Source of the DNA: Methylocystis hirsuta
GTDB taxonomy: Bacteria > Pseudomonadota > Alphaproteobacteria > Rhizobiales > Beijerinckiaceae
Direction of reading: 5' to 3'
Assembly: GCF_003722355.1 (NCBI RefSeq)
Contig: NZ_QWDD01000001.1
Coordinates: 2,356,001-2,420,000, forward strand
Length of the DNA stretch: 64,000 nt
The number at the start of each line of letters is the position of its first letter. The first letter of the stretch is position 1. Below the pieces are notes generated by a model that saw nothing but the letters and a program-made list of their open reading frames with translations, was not told the DNA's origin and made no database searches. Below, piece after piece: positions 9,065-18,700 of the stretch. Position numbers and translations under genes: made by a program.

Positions 9065-9777
9065 CGCCTATTCTGGTGCTGCGCGCGGCTGCAGACGCCG
9101 TGCGCACGGCGGGGAAGCTGGAGGCGCTGGAGTGCGTCGCCGTAATCGCTCCTGTGCTGGAATTCGCCGCCACGGACGCGATCATTCCTTGCGGTGAGTA
9201 TGACGCCGTCATCGTGACGAGCGCGAAAGGCGTCGAGTTCGCCGGCGATGCGCGCCAGCTCAGAGCGGCGCCGCTGCACGCCGTTGGCGAGAAAACCGCC
9301 GAAGCGGCGCGCGCGCGTGGCTTCCACCCAGATATTGTCGCCGGGAACGCCGAGGCGATCCTTCCGCTTCTTCTCGAACGCTATCAGCGTCCCGCGGATT
9401 TCCTTTATCTGGCCGGGCGCGATCGACAGCCCGTTCTGGAGGCGGGCCTGCGCGGCGCCGGCCACGAAGTCCATACGGTCGAAGTCTATGAAGCGCGGGC
9501 GGCTCAATCGCTGACCGCCGAGGCCTTAGCCGCCATCGCCGCGCGGCGCATCACCGCCGCCCTGCACTATTCCCGGCGCAGCGCGGAAATCTTCCTGCAG
9601 CTCGCGCAGGCCGCCGGCGTCTCCGATGCGTTGCGCGACATGACGCATGTCGCGCTGTCGGAACATGTCGCCGCGCCGCTTCGGCGCCTCGGCTTGGAGA
9701 CGCTCGTCGCGGCAAAGCCGGACGAAGAACATCTGCTGTCTCTTCTATCGACTCAGCTGCGCACGAAAACGCCCTGA
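9061..9777 (+). CDS. hemD: Uroporphyrinogen-III synthase
   Basis: HemD cyclises hydroxymethylbilane to uroporphyrinogen III with inversion of ring D. The 238-residue product has the low-conservation HemD fold with the recognisable VIVTSAKGVEF, AVGEKTAEAARARGF and YEARAA segments. It starts at GTG 9061, which overlaps the hemC stop by four bases. The assignment rests mostly on position after hemC plus these motifs. The 3' end overlaps the convergent serine-hydrolase gene by 25 bases. Confidence 0.92.
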   Translation: MTPILVLRAAADAVRTAGKLEALECVAVIAPVLEFAATDAIIPCGEYDAVIVTSAKGVEFAGDARQLRAAPLHAVGEKTAEAARARGFHPDIVAGNAEAILPLLLERYQRPADFLYLAGRDRQPVLEAGLRGAGHEVHTVEVYEARAAQSLTAEALAAIAARRITAALHYSRRSAEIFLQLAQAAGVSDALRDMTHVALSEHVAAPLRRLGLETLVAAKPDEEHLLSLLSTQLRTKTP

Positions 9778-11303
9778 CCGTTCGCGTTGAAATAGTCGAT
9801 GACGACGGTCGTCGCCTTCTCGCCGCCGCTTCGAGAAAACCTTACCGGACTGACCCCGCTGGCGTTTTCTCCTGGAGGCTGAAAGGTGAAAATGTCGCCT
9901 GAATAGTGACGCAGCGGATAGGGCGTAGGAATCGGGCCCAGCGTCAGCGAGAGCCCTTCGGCCGTTTCGACGACGCCGATGGGTCCGTAAAGCTCATTGC
10001 GGTAGGCGCCGACATATGTCGCGCGCGACGCGCGCGCCGGAGCGCTGGCGAGCGGCTTCGCGTAATCGGCGTCCCGACCGTATGTGGGGACCGCCATCTT
10101 CGCAAAAGCCTCGCCAAAGAGCGCGAGCCAGTCCCGTTCGATCTTCCCGGTCAGGACGATATCGAGAAAGCTGCGGCAGATGGTTTCTGGCGCGCCGACC
10201 GGCGCGGAATTGCTGAGCACGACAATGCCGAATCGCTCCGCCGGCATGACATAGACGCAGGTCGAGGCGCCGAGCGAGAATGCGCCCGAATGGCTCCAGC
10301 GCACGCGCGCCGGACCGCCATAGTCGATGTCCCAACCCAGGCCGTAAAAGGTTGGTCCGCGCATCGGGTCATGGGCGGGTCCCGTGGCGATCTGCGGGAA
10401 ATGCGTGTCGCCAAGCGCCTCCGGCTTGACGATCTCGCGGCCGTCGAGGGCGCCGCGTCCGAGCTGCATTCGTACCCATGTCGCCATGTCGCGCGCCGAC
10501 GCCGACGCGCCGCCCGCCGGCGCCTGCGCGTCGGGATTTCGCTGTTCGCCGACGACCCATCTGTCGCCGCGGCGCACATGGCCGAATGCGCGGTTCCTAC
10601 GCGCGGCGAAATCGGCGTGGCGCGAACTGGCGTTCGCCATGCCAAGCGGCCTGTAGAGACGTTCGTCGCAAATATCTTCCCAGGACTTGCCTGCCGCTTT
10701 CGCCGCCGCGAAACCCGCCGCCGAAAACCCCATATTGTTGTACGCGTAATGCGTGCGAAAGCTTGTGTCCGGTTTGATGTAGCGCAACCGGCGAATGATT
10801 TCGTTGCGGCCGTAGCCGATGTCTTCGACAAGGTCGCCGGCATGGTCGGGAAGTCCGCTGCGATGGCAGAACATGTCGCGCAGCGTGATCTCGCGCGTGA
10901 CCCACGGATCGCTCATCGCGAAATCCGGCAGGCTCCGCACGATCGGATGATCCCACGAGACGACGCCGTCTCCGACGAGGCTCGCGACAGCCGTCGTCGA
11001 GAGCGGTTTGGAAAGCGAAGCGAGCTGGAAAACCGTGTCGGGATCGACGCGTTCGGCCGCGCCGGCGCGGCGCACGCCGAATCCTTTCAAATCGAGCACG
11101 CGATCGGGCGAGACGACGGCGACCGACATTCCCGGCACGCCTGTTTTTCTCATGACGTCGACGACGAGCGCGTTGAGTTCGTTCAGATGTTTTTGGGTCG
11201 GCTCGCGAACGGGCGAGGGTTTGGAATTGGCCTTGGCGAGCGCTTTAGGAGACAGCAAGCCGAGCCCCGACGCAAGCAGCGCGGATCGTCTCGTGAAAGG
11301 CAT
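9753..11303 (-). CDS. Serine hydrolase of the beta-lactamase / penicillin-binding (class C-like) family
   Basis: A 516-residue secreted protein. The N-terminus MPFTRRSALLASGLGLL looks like a Tat-type (twin Arg) or Sec signal. The catalytic SxxK is Ser96-Lys99 (SLSK), the YxN motif is in HYAYNNMGFS, and HSGAF stands in the place of KTG. The domain up to about residue 390 is the Beta-lactamase (PF00144) fold; the C-terminal ~120 residues form a lipocalin-like extension typical of DUF3471-type esterases/peptidases. It is convergent with hemD. Real substrates of this family are diverse (esterase, D-aminopeptidase, peptidoglycan), so resistance should not be assumed. Confidence 0.88.
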   Translation of the reverse strand: MPFTRRSALLASGLGLLSPKALAKANSKPSPVREPTQKHLNELNALVVDVMRKTGVPGMSVAVVSPDRVLDLKGFGVRRAGAAERVDPDTVFQLASLSKPLSTTAVASLVGDGVVSWDHPIVRSLPDFAMSDPWVTREITLRDMFCHRSGLPDHAGDLVEDIGYGRNEIIRRLRYIKPDTSFRTHYAYNNMGFSAAGFAAAKAAGKSWEDICDERLYRPLGMANASSRHADFAARRNRAFGHVRRGDRWVVGEQRNPDAQAPAGGASASARDMATWVRMQLGRGALDGREIVKPEALGDTHFPQIATGPAHDPMRGPTFYGLGWDIDYGGPARVRWSHSGAFSLGASTCVYVMPAERFGIVVLSNSAPVGAPETICRSFLDIVLTGKIERDWLALFGEAFAKMAVPTYGRDADYAKPLASAPARASRATYVGAYRNELYGPIGVVETAEGLSLTLGPIPTPYPLRHYSGDIFTFQPPGENASGVSPVRFSRSGGEKATTVVIDYFNANGQGVFVRS

Positions 11304-11346
11304 ATTCCTTCTCCGCTCGCGCTTCTTTCAAAACAATAGCGCTGAA

Positions 11347-12756
11347 TCAATTCTCCGCCAGCGCCCAGCCGATCAGCACCATCACCGGCCCGACGATGGT
11401 CTGTTCCGCAGCTTTTGACGGCAAATCCGCGATCGTGCCTTTGACCACCCGCTCGTGCGGCGTGGACGCGCGTTCAATGAGGAAGGCGGGCGTATCGTGC
11501 GACATGCCCTCCTGCAACAGACGACGCGACAATTCCGGCAGCGTGCGGTTGCCCATATAGACGGCCGTCGTAGCGCGTTCGTCGGCGAGCGCGCCCCAAT
11601 CGAAGTCTTCGGGAAATTCGCCGTCCTTCGTGTGCGCGGTGATGAATTGCAGACGCCGGGCCGTCTCCCGGCTCGTCAGCGACGCGCCGATCGCGGCGCC
11701 GCCGGCGCAGGCGGCGGTCACGCCGGGCACGATCTCTATCGAAAAGCCAGCTTCGCGCAACGCGGCGATTTCCTCGTTGGCGCGTCCGAAAATGAGCGGG
11801 TCTCCGCCTTTGAGGCGCACGACGTTCTTGCCCTCCCGCGCGAGCTGGACAAGCAGCGCGGTGATTTCTTCCTGGCGCACCGAGGGCGCGTAGCCGCGCT
11901 TGCCGACGTTGATGCGGGTCGCTTCGCGGCGGGCGAGATCGAGAATGCTCGCGGGAACGAGGTCGTCGAAGAGCACGACGTCGGCGCCGGCGAGCGCGCG
12001 CATGCCCTTCAGCGTCAGCAGCTCCGGATCGCCGGGCCCTGCCCCGACGAGCGTGACGCGTCCGCGCGCCGTGGCCTCGGCGCCGGCGCGCGCTTCTTCG
12101 ATCAGCGCCGCGCGGTCGTCCTCTTGCGGTGCGCGCTCGATTTCGCGGAAGGCGAGCCGCGTGAAGCGGCGCCAGAAATCGCGGCGCGCCAGAAAGTCGA
12201 GTCCGGACGCACGCACGAGCGGCCGCCAGGCCTGCGCCGCGCGCGCCCAGGCCTGGAATGTCGCAGGCACCAGCGTCTCGATTCGGCCGCGCACCGCCTG
12301 TGCGAAAACCGGCGATGCGCCGCCGGTCGAAACGCCGATCACCAGCGGCGAGCGATTGACGATGGCGCCCATGATGAAATCGCTGAGCGCAGGCCGATCC
12401 GCGAGATTGAGCGGCACGCCGGCCGCGCGCGCCCACTCGTGGACCTGACGCGCGAGCGCGTCGTCTTCGATCGCTCCTAGCGCCATCGCGGCGCCGGCGA
12501 AATCGTCGGGCTCGACGGCGCGCTTGTGAATGGCGACGTTGTCGCGCGCCGCTCCGATCTCGCGAAGCTTGTCACAGGGCGCAGGCGCAAACACGTCGAC
12601 CCGCGCGCCGGTCGCGGCCGCCAAATCGACTTTCCAGGCCGCCGCTTCGCCGCCGCCGATGACCAGCGCGCGCCGCCCGGCAAGGGCGTAGAACACGGGC
12701 AGAGTCGCCAGCGGCTGCATCAGATCGGCGGATATTTCGTCGGGTTTGCGGGTCAC
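11347..12756 (-). CDS. cysG: Sirohaem synthase (multifunctional CysG)
   Basis: CysG makes sirohaem from uroporphyrinogen III. In this 469-residue protein residues 1-210 are the NAD-dependent precorrin-2 dehydrogenase/ferrochelatase part (ALVIGGGEAAAWKVDL) and residues about 225-469 the SAM-dependent uroporphyrinogen III methyltransferase (VGAGPGDPELLTLKG, LKGGDPLIFGR). The GTG at 12756 was taken because AGGA lies a few bases upstream; an ATG at 12720, which gives MQPLATLPVFY, is an equally plausible start. It lies 145 bases after the TonB receptor gene on the same strand. Sirohaem serves sulfite and nitrite reductases, neither of which is in the window. Confidence 0.95.
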   Translation of the reverse strand: MTRKPDEISADLMQPLATLPVFYALAGRRALVIGGGEAAAWKVDLAAATGARVDVFAPAPCDKLREIGAARDNVAIHKRAVEPDDFAGAAMALGAIEDDALARQVHEWARAAGVPLNLADRPALSDFIMGAIVNRSPLVIGVSTGGASPVFAQAVRGRIETLVPATFQAWARAAQAWRPLVRASGLDFLARRDFWRRFTRLAFREIERAPQEDDRAALIEEARAGAEATARGRVTLVGAGPGDPELLTLKGMRALAGADVVLFDDLVPASILDLARREATRINVGKRGYAPSVRQEEITALLVQLAREGKNVVRLKGGDPLIFGRANEEIAALREAGFSIEIVPGVTAACAGGAAIGASLTSRETARRLQFITAHTKDGEFPEDFDWGALADERATTAVYMGNRTLPELSRRLLQEGMSHDTPAFLIERASTPHERVVKGTIADLPSKAAEQTIVGPVMVLIGWALAEN

Positions 12757-12901
12757 GGCGTCCTAGGTGCAGGACCAGCGGGCGCGGCGCAAGAGCTTTA
12801 ACCCGGCGCCGCACGGTTGTGCGGCTTCGAGAGTGCGGACTTTCACTGGCGTCAAGGCTGCCCATGCGAGCCAATCTGCGGGCCGGGCGACGTTTCGCCG
12901 G

Positions 12902-15466
12902 CTAGAACCTCGCATTGACAGTGACGTAGGCCGAACGCGGGGCGCCGGGCATGATGTTGTTGTTGTTGTGCGCCGAGGCGTAGTAGTAGGCGCCGGTGAG
13001 ATTCTCGATGTTGAGCTGGCCGGAGATGTTTTCCGTCACCTTCACGAAGACGGCGCCGTCAAGACGCGCGTAACCGGGCACGATCACCCTGTTATCGAGC
13101 GACGGATAGAAGCTCGAAGCATAGATCACGCCGGCGCCCAATCCGAGAACGCCGGGACCCCCGCCAACGAACGAAGACACGTCGTAACGGTTCCAATACG
13201 AGAAAGTGTTTCTCGGAACCGACGGATTGACTTTGCCGACATCCGTCAGGAAGGGCTGCCGCGGATTGAAGGCGGAATTGGTCGACACCACTCGCGCGTC
13301 CTGGTTTCCATATCCAAGCGAGACCTGCCATTCGTCGGTCACATTGCCGGTGAGTCCCAGTTCGGCGCCTTGCGTGCGCGTATTGGCGAGAACGGAGGTC
13401 AGCGCAGTTAGCGTCAACGCCTGGTTCGAACGGTTCAGTTGATAGATCGCGCCCGTGAACAGCAGCGTCGGCAGGAGCTGCGCCTTGAAGCCGAACTCGA
13501 TATTTTCGAAGCCCTGCGGCGCCAGACTCGCGGCCGACCTCGGCAGCTGATTGAACTGATCGCCCGACTGCGGCAGGAACGAGCGCGAATAGGTTCCATA
13601 GAAAGAGACGATCTCCACGGGTTTGAAAATCAGACCGAATCTCGGCGACCACTTGTTATCAAGGCGGCTCTGATTTTCGAACGTGATCCCGTCGTTGAAC
13701 CTCATATGGAAGCTGTCGAAGCGTACGCCGGCGAGAACATCGAAATATTTGGTCACCTCGATCTGGTCCTGGACATAGGCAGAGCCAATGTCGAGGTTCG
13801 TGTTCCAGCGCCGCGTCGCCGTATCAAAGTAGTTGTCGAAGAAGACCGGAGCGTAAACCGTCGGAGCCCAGAACGGAGTCGTCAGCCTTCGCGGCCCGTT
13901 GAACGGATTGTTGAAACGCGAGATGTCTCTTCCCGTAAAAGACCATTGATTGCCAAACTCCGTACCCACGAGCAGCGTGTGGCGGATATCGGGAGTCATA
14001 GCGAATTTATAAGTCAAATCCGTCTGATTGAAGATATTGCGTCGTGGCGTCGGCGCGAGGTAACCGTCGAGTCGCGCGACGCCTACCGGCGTGATCGTGA
14101 TCGGGCTGAGCCCGTTCAGCGCCGGATTGAGTTGTTGCGACAACTGTCCCAGCGTCTGATCCGGAAATGTGTTCTGATATAGCTTGTCGTAATTCGCCCA
14201 GGCGATCTGATTGCGAATATTCAAGCCGAATTCCGTCGTGTGATCGATCACCAGAGCGGCGCGGTCGAGGTTGATTCTGGAGTAGTTCACGTCACGCACG
14301 GACGGATTGCCGACGCCGAAGAATGCCGAACGCGGGGTTGGCAATGGATAGCCCGGATAAATGTTCTCGCCGAGGAACTGGAACCCGCCGAATGACGGCA
14401 CGCCGCGATCCACCGTGCGCCGATCGCGGAAATGCTCGTAATTGAACAGCACGAAGGTGTTCTCAAAAGGCTTCCAACTCACCGCCGGGTTGACGCCCCA
14501 GCGCTCGAGCTTGTCGAAGTCGCGATAGCCGTAGGAATGTTCATAGAGGGCGTTAAGACGCACGGCGATCGTATCGGTGACCGCCCGCCCGAAATCGGCG
14601 GTGATACGCTTGCGGCCGAAGCTGCCGCCGACGACCCGTAATTCATTTATCGTTTCGCCGTCGGCCTTCTTGGTGACGCGGTTGACCACGCCGCCGCCGC
14701 CGCCGCGGCCGAAGATCAGCGCGCTGGGGCCTTTGAGCACTTCGACCGCCTGGATGTTATAGAGATCGCGATAGTATTCCGCATCGTCACGGATGCCGTC
14801 GATGTAGAAATCCGCTGTCGTATTCTGGCCGCGAATGGTGATCTGATCGCGGTTTCGTTCGCCCTGCGCCACCGTGACGCCGGGGACGTAGGCCAGCGCA
14901 TTTTCCAGGGCGAGACTGTTGCGATCGTCGAGCTGCTGTCGCGTCAGAACTGTAACCGACTGCGGTATGTCGAGGATCGGCGTGTTGGTCTTGGTCGCCG
15001 TCGACATTCTCCCTGCGAAGTAGCCATGAACGTCGGTCGGATTGCGGCCGACATTGGCGACGGCCGCAGCGAAGGCCGCGGTGCCCGCGCCGGTCGAGGC
15101 CGCTCCGCCAGTCCCGCTCGAAACGGTAGACCCTGTGACCAAGGCGGAGCGCACCGGCGCGACCCGAGCGCTGCGCCGCGCGCCTCCAACGTCGATGGGT
15201 GGCAACTTTTGGGCGCCGCTCGCGGAGTGCGCCGCCGAGGCGACAGGCTTCGGCTTCGCCTGGGAGACCGCGCGGGGTTTCTCCGGCGGCGCCTCGACTC
15301 GTATCGGCGGCAGGGGCCCGGACTGGGATTGCGCGAGAGCAGGAAGCGTGGGCGTCAGCGCGGCGGCAAGAGTTAGGGCGCCGACCGAAGCCGCGCCTGT
15401 CATCCGCTCAAACGCCGCAGCCAGGGAGGAGAGCGCCTGCACTGACGGGGATTGTTTTTTAATCAT
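12902..15466 (-). CDS. TonB-dependent siderophore receptor
   Basis: An 854-residue outer-membrane receptor. A signal peptide ends near ALAQS (about residue 46). Residues 47-150 are a low-complexity Ala/Ser/Pro linker in which LPPIRVEA and LPPIDVGG repeat, resembling TonB-box-like segments. The plug domain follows (DIPQSVTVLTRQQL, YVPGVTVAQGERNRDQITIRG, VEVLKGPSALIFGRGGGGGVVN), then a 22-strand barrel ending in Phe (YVTVNARF). Plug motifs fit the ferric-siderophore subgroup (catecholate/Fiu-like). It probably depends on an unlinked TonB-ExbBD. Iron repression by Fur or Irr is expected but I did not see a convincing box upstream. Substrate unknown. Confidence 0.94.
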   Translation of the reverse strand: MIKKQSPSVQALSSLAAAFERMTGAASVGALTLAAALTPTLPALAQSQSGPLPPIRVEAPPEKPRAVSQAKPKPVASAAHSASGAQKLPPIDVGGARRSARVAPVRSALVTGSTVSSGTGGAASTGAGTAAFAAAVANVGRNPTDVHGYFAGRMSTATKTNTPILDIPQSVTVLTRQQLDDRNSLALENALAYVPGVTVAQGERNRDQITIRGQNTTADFYIDGIRDDAEYYRDLYNIQAVEVLKGPSALIFGRGGGGGVVNRVTKKADGETINELRVVGGSFGRKRITADFGRAVTDTIAVRLNALYEHSYGYRDFDKLERWGVNPAVSWKPFENTFVLFNYEHFRDRRTVDRGVPSFGGFQFLGENIYPGYPLPTPRSAFFGVGNPSVRDVNYSRINLDRAALVIDHTTEFGLNIRNQIAWANYDKLYQNTFPDQTLGQLSQQLNPALNGLSPITITPVGVARLDGYLAPTPRRNIFNQTDLTYKFAMTPDIRHTLLVGTEFGNQWSFTGRDISRFNNPFNGPRRLTTPFWAPTVYAPVFFDNYFDTATRRWNTNLDIGSAYVQDQIEVTKYFDVLAGVRFDSFHMRFNDGITFENQSRLDNKWSPRFGLIFKPVEIVSFYGTYSRSFLPQSGDQFNQLPRSAASLAPQGFENIEFGFKAQLLPTLLFTGAIYQLNRSNQALTLTALTSVLANTRTQGAELGLTGNVTDEWQVSLGYGNQDARVVSTNSAFNPRQPFLTDVGKVNPSVPRNTFSYWNRYDVSSFVGGGPGVLGLGAGVIYASSFYPSLDNRVIVPGYARLDGAVFVKVTENISGQLNIENLTGAYYYASAHNNNNIMPGAPRSAYVTVNARF

Positions 15467-15793
15467 ATCTGCCCTCTGCGCGGTTCATTATCGCGATTAG
15501 GCAATGGTTAGGGTTTGTCTTTGAAAACTGTCAATTAGGACAAAGGCCTAGCATGGAAGGCTTCCAAGCATTGTTTCCGATTGTAACTGAGTGTTGCTGA
15601 ATTACGACACAAAGACAATTTTTGACTGGAACTCTTTCAAAGATGAAATCGTCACTTTTCGTTGACTATTGTATTTTCAGCACACCCCTGCTCTCAAGTC
15701 TCGCGCCTGATGCTTCTCCTCATGCAAGAGCGCAACAAAAAAGGCGGCCCTGAGAACAGGACCGCCAGAAACGTTACGTCAGCTGATGCGCGC
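15467..15793. other. Intergenic region between the TonB receptor and cytochrome c genes
   Basis: About 327 bases without a gene, more AT-rich than the surroundings. It contains the cytochrome c terminator (15737-15766) and, nearer the receptor, an inverted repeat TGGAAG-G-CTTCCA at 15554-15566 that could be an operator for the receptor. No consensus Fur or ICE-type box was recognised. Confidence 0.5.
15737..15766 (-). terminator. Intrinsic terminator of the cytochrome c gene
   Basis: Read on the minus strand, GGCGGTCCTG pairs with CAGGGCCGCC (one G-T wobble) across TTCT and is followed by six T. It lies 28 bases after the cytochrome c stop codon. Confidence 0.88.
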
Positions 15794-16192
15794 TTACTTC
15801 TTCTTGCCGTCGGGGCCGAACTGAACGAGATAGGCCCACACGTTCTCCTGGTCCGCATCGTTGGGCAGGCCCTGGAAAATCATCTTGGTGCCGGGGATCT
15901 TCGCCTTAGGATTCTTGATGAACTCCTTGAAGCTGGCCTCGTCCCAGACGATGCCGGAATTCTTGTCCGCCTCGGAATAGTTGTAACCCTCGACGGAGCC
16001 CGCCTTGCGGCCGTCGACGCCGTTGAGATGAGGCGCGACGGCGTTCTTGGCGGTTTCACCGACCTGATGGCAGGCTTTGCACTTCGCGAAGGTCTTTTCG
16101 CCCGCAGCTGGATCGCCAGCGGCGAGAGCCTGGCCGGCGGATGCGGCGAAAGCGACGCTCGCGGCGAACGTCAGCAGGGAAATTGTCTTCAT
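15794..16192 (-). CDS. Class I c-type cytochrome (cytochrome c2-like)
   Basis: A 132-residue periplasmic electron carrier. The ATG at 16192 gives a clean signal peptide ending in QALAAG; an upstream Met at 16210 is possible but AGGAACAAGG lies directly before the chosen ATG. The haem attachment site is CKACH, and the Met ligand is in GTKMIF. Loop lengths match the medium-size c2/mitochondrial-like class I cytochromes. In methylotrophs such proteins pass electrons from dehydrogenases to terminal oxidases, but the actual partner cannot be told from this locus. It has its own strong terminator, so is monocistronic. Confidence 0.94.
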   Translation of the reverse strand: MKTISLLTFAASVAFAASAGQALAAGDPAAGEKTFAKCKACHQVGETAKNAVAPHLNGVDGRKAGSVEGYNYSEADKNSGIVWDEASFKEFIKNPKAKIPGTKMIFQGLPNDADQENVWAYLVQFGPDGKKK

Positions 16193-16395
16193 CCTTGTTC
16201 CTTTCCTCATCCCGGCGTTCGCGTCGCGCCCGCCCTTTTTAAAATGCGCCCGGCCAAATATTGGCGCCTCGCCGACGCTCTTTAGACGGGTTGGAAACTA
16301 CAACGAAGCCGGCGTTCAAGACAACTACGCCGGAGTTTACGTTCACTGCTCGGGACATTATCCCGGAAGCGGTGAACGCCCGCTGAACCCAAGGC

Positions 16396-17019
16396 TTAAG
16401 TGACGCGCCGAAGCGTCAAATTGACGCGAACGCCGAGCGCGGCCAGCGCTTCCGGCAAAGGCGTGTTGATCGTCGGCAGAATCCTGTCCACGCCGTGATA
16501 GCGCATCCTCGCGGGTCCAGAGAGCACGAGCGCATCTCCGGACGACAGCGCGAACGCCTTCGCGCGATCGCCGCGCCGGGTTCCGCCAAGTCTGAACCGG
16601 CAGTCGGCGCCAAGCGACAGCGACAAGATCGGCGCAGACAAATCCGCTTCGTCCTTGTCCTGATGGAGGCCCATGCGCGCTGTTTCGTCATAGACGTTTA
16701 CGAGGCAAGCCTCGGGAGGCTTTGGATACCGCGCAAGTTCGTTCCAAATGTCCAAGAGGCGGCGTGGCATCGCCGGCCAGGGAGTCCCGGTCTGGGGATG
16801 GCGCGGCTCGTAGCGGTAGCCGCCTTCCTTATCGCTGACCCAGCCGAGGGCGCCGCAATTGGTCATACGCACCGACATTGGGGCGCCGGTCTTGGGCATG
16901 GTCGAGACATAGAGCGGCGCGACCGCGATGACCTTTGCGATCTCTTCAGCCAGAGCCGTTTGCGCCGCTGCTTCGAGAAAGCTCGGATAGTGGAACGCGC
17001 CGGGCGCGATTTCAGGCAT
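16396..17019 (-). CDS. alkB: Alkylated DNA repair dioxygenase AlkB
   Basis: AlkB is an Fe(II)/2-oxoglutarate dioxygenase that directly reverses 1-methyladenine and 3-methylcytosine in DNA and RNA. The 207-residue product has the HxD pair His119/Asp121 (GLHQDKDE), the third iron ligand His175 (RYHGVDRI), and the 2-oxoglutarate-binding Arg in VNLTLRR near the C-terminus. The nucleotide-lid region around residues 48-72 (MSVRMTNCGALGW) is also typical. It is not linked to ada, unlike in E. coli. Confidence 0.95.
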   Translation of the reverse strand: MPEIAPGAFHYPSFLEAAAQTALAEEIAKVIAVAPLYVSTMPKTGAPMSVRMTNCGALGWVSDKEGGYRYEPRHPQTGTPWPAMPRRLLDIWNELARYPKPPEACLVNVYDETARMGLHQDKDEADLSAPILSLSLGADCRFRLGGTRRGDRAKAFALSSGDALVLSGPARMRYHGVDRILPTINTPLPEALAALGVRVNLTLRRVT

Positions 17020-17117
17020 GCAGCGACATGTGGCGCCGAACGGGCGTTTCGTCCATTACTGTCGGGACGCCGCCTGCGAACGCCAGCGAGAACAGAGCGC
17101 GGCTGCGCAGAACGAGG

Positions 17118-17741
17118 CTAAAGCAGCACAGTCTTCGATGCCACCGTCGAATCGGCGTTGAGCTGGTAAATGATCGGAACGCCGGTCGTCAGTTCCAGCG
17201 TGGTCACGGATTCGGGCGTCATCTGTTCCAGCACCATGCAGAGCGCGCGCAGCGAATTGCCATGCGCCGCGACCAGCGCCCGTTCGCCACGCATCACAGG
17301 CGGCAGAATGCGCTGGACATAGAAGGGCACGACCCGCGCGACCGTGTCCTTCAGGCTCTCGCCGCCTGGCGGCGGCACGTCATAGGAGCGTCGCCAAAGA
17401 TGCACCTGTTCTTCACCCCATTTGTCGCGCGCCTCGTCCTTGTTGAGCCCGGAAAGATCGCCGTAATGGCGCTCGTTCAACGCGCGGTCCTTGATGGTCG
17501 GGACATTCGTCTGGCCCAGCTCCTCGAAAATGAGATCGATCGTGTGTTGCGCGCGCAGCAAAGCGGAGGTGAAGCCAACGCTGAATAGAATGTCCCGCTT
17601 CTTCAGCTCGCGGCCGGCGCGGCGCGCCTCTTCGATGCCGAGCGGCGTCAAATCGGGATTTTTCCAACCAGTGAAAAGGTTTTTGGCGTTCCACTCGCTT
17701 TGACCGTGGCGTACCAGAACGAGAGTGCGATTCATGCTCAT
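17118..17741 (-). CDS. gpmA: 2,3-bisphosphoglycerate-dependent phosphoglycerate mutase
   Basis: GpmA interconverts 3- and 2-phosphoglycerate. In serine-cycle methylotrophs this step also lies on the route from glycerate phosphate to PEP. The 207-residue product has the phosphoacceptor RHGQSEWN (His11 region), [10 protein letters not shown], the [12 protein letters not shown] motif and the second catalytic His in [10 protein letters not shown]. It is shorter than E. coli GpmA (250) but normal for alphaproteobacteria. It starts 15 bases after the dapB stop, suggesting cotranscription. Confidence 0.96.
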   Translation of the reverse strand: MSMNRTLVLVRHGQSEWNAKNLFTGWKNPDLTPLGIEEARRAGRELKKRDILFSVGFTSALLRAQHTIDLIFEELGQTNVPTIKDRALNERHYGDLSGLNKDEARDKWGEEQVHLWRRSYDVPPPGGESLKDTVARVVPFYVQRILPPVMRGERALVAAHGNSLRALCMVLEQMTPESVTTLELTTGVPIIYQLNADSTVASKTVLL

Positions 17742-17756
17742 AAATTCTCGTCGATA

Positions 17757-18563
17757 TCAGGCGCCGGTAAGGCCAAGCACGTCGGCCATCGAGTAGAGCC
17801 CCGGGGGCTTCCCGCGCGTCCACAGCGCCGCGGCCAGGGCGCCGCGGGCGAACACGCCCCGATCCTCGGCGCGGTGCGAGAATTCGATGCGCTCGCCGGC
17901 CCCGGCGAAGACGACCGTGTGATCGCCGACGACCGTGCCGCCGCGCAGGCTCGCAAATCCGATCTCGCCGATCCGCCGCGGGCCTGTCAAACCATCGCGC
18001 CCGCGCGCGCTGTTCTCGCCGAGGTCGATTCCGCGACCGTGCGCGACCGCCTCGCCGAGCAGCAGCGCCGTTCCTGAGGGCGCATCGACTTTGAGGCGGT
18101 GATGCATCTCGACGATCTCGGCGTCCCAAGCCGGTCCAAGCGCGCGAGCCGCGCGTTCGATAAGCACGGCGAGGAGATTGACGCCGAGGCTCATATTTCC
18201 GGAACGCACGATCGCCGTTTCCCGCGCGCATTCGGCGATGGCGGCCAGATCTTCCTGAGACAGTCCGGTCGTGCCGATAATGTGCGCCACCCGGGCCCGC
18301 GCGGACGCCCGAGCCAATTCCACGCTGGCGCTCGGAGACGAAAAGTCGACGATCGCGTCAGCGTCGCCGAGGGCGGCCCCGACGTCGCTCGTGATCGCCA
18401 CGCCGTTCGGCGCAGCGCCGCCGCTGTCGGCGCCGAGCGCCGGAGAGCCGGGACGCTCCAGAGCGGCAGTCAATCGGACGCCCAAAGTATCGGGGATGAT
18501 CTGGGTCAGCATCCGGCCCATGCGGCCCGCCGCGCCGACTACCACCAAACGCAATTCGTTCAT
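17757..18563 (-). CDS. dapB: 4-hydroxy-tetrahydrodipicolinate reductase
   Basis: DapB reduces the DapA product to tetrahydrodipicolinate for lysine and meso-diaminopimelate synthesis (peptidoglycan). The 268-residue product has the N-terminal nucleotide motif [10 protein letters not shown], the SGNMSLGVN block, the catalytic [19 protein letters not shown] segment and the C-terminal hinge. The dapB-gpmA order is frequently seen in Hyphomicrobiales. Identification is secure. Confidence 0.97.
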   Translation of the reverse strand: MNELRLVVVGAAGRMGRMLTQIIPDTLGVRLTAALERPGSPALGADSGGAAPNGVAITSDVGAALGDADAIVDFSSPSASVELARASARARVAHIIGTTGLSQEDLAAIAECARETAIVRSGNMSLGVNLLAVLIERAARALGPAWDAEIVEMHHRLKVDAPSGTALLLGEAVAHGRGIDLGENSARGRDGLTGPRRIGEIGFASLRGGTVVGDHTVVFAGAGERIEFSHRAEDRGVFARGALAAALWTRGKPPGLYSMADVLGLTGA

Positions 18564-18700
18564 GTTCAGTCGCCCTCGCCTCCCGCAGCTTAGCGGCTTC
18601 GATTCGCTTTTCGTGACGCGCCATTTTCCTATACAGGCGAGGCGCCGCGATGAGAAGCGCGCAGCTTGAGCCCGCCGTCGCGCACTGCCCGAACGGGCCG

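Noticed and set aside
9906-11339. 477-aa open frame opposite the serine hydrolase
   Set aside because: Antisense shadow of a conserved hydrolase; composition typical of reverse-frame artefact.
12808-12823. Short hairpin CCGCAC-GGTT-GTGCGG upstream of cysG
   Set aside because: Only a 6-bp stem without T tract, and it sits between two genes on the same strand; could be chance.
15554-15566. TGGAAG-G-CTTCCA inverted repeat as a Fur or Irr site upstream of the TonB receptor
   Set aside because: It does not match known Fur, Irr or ICE consensus patterns well enough to name; left as a possible operator only.
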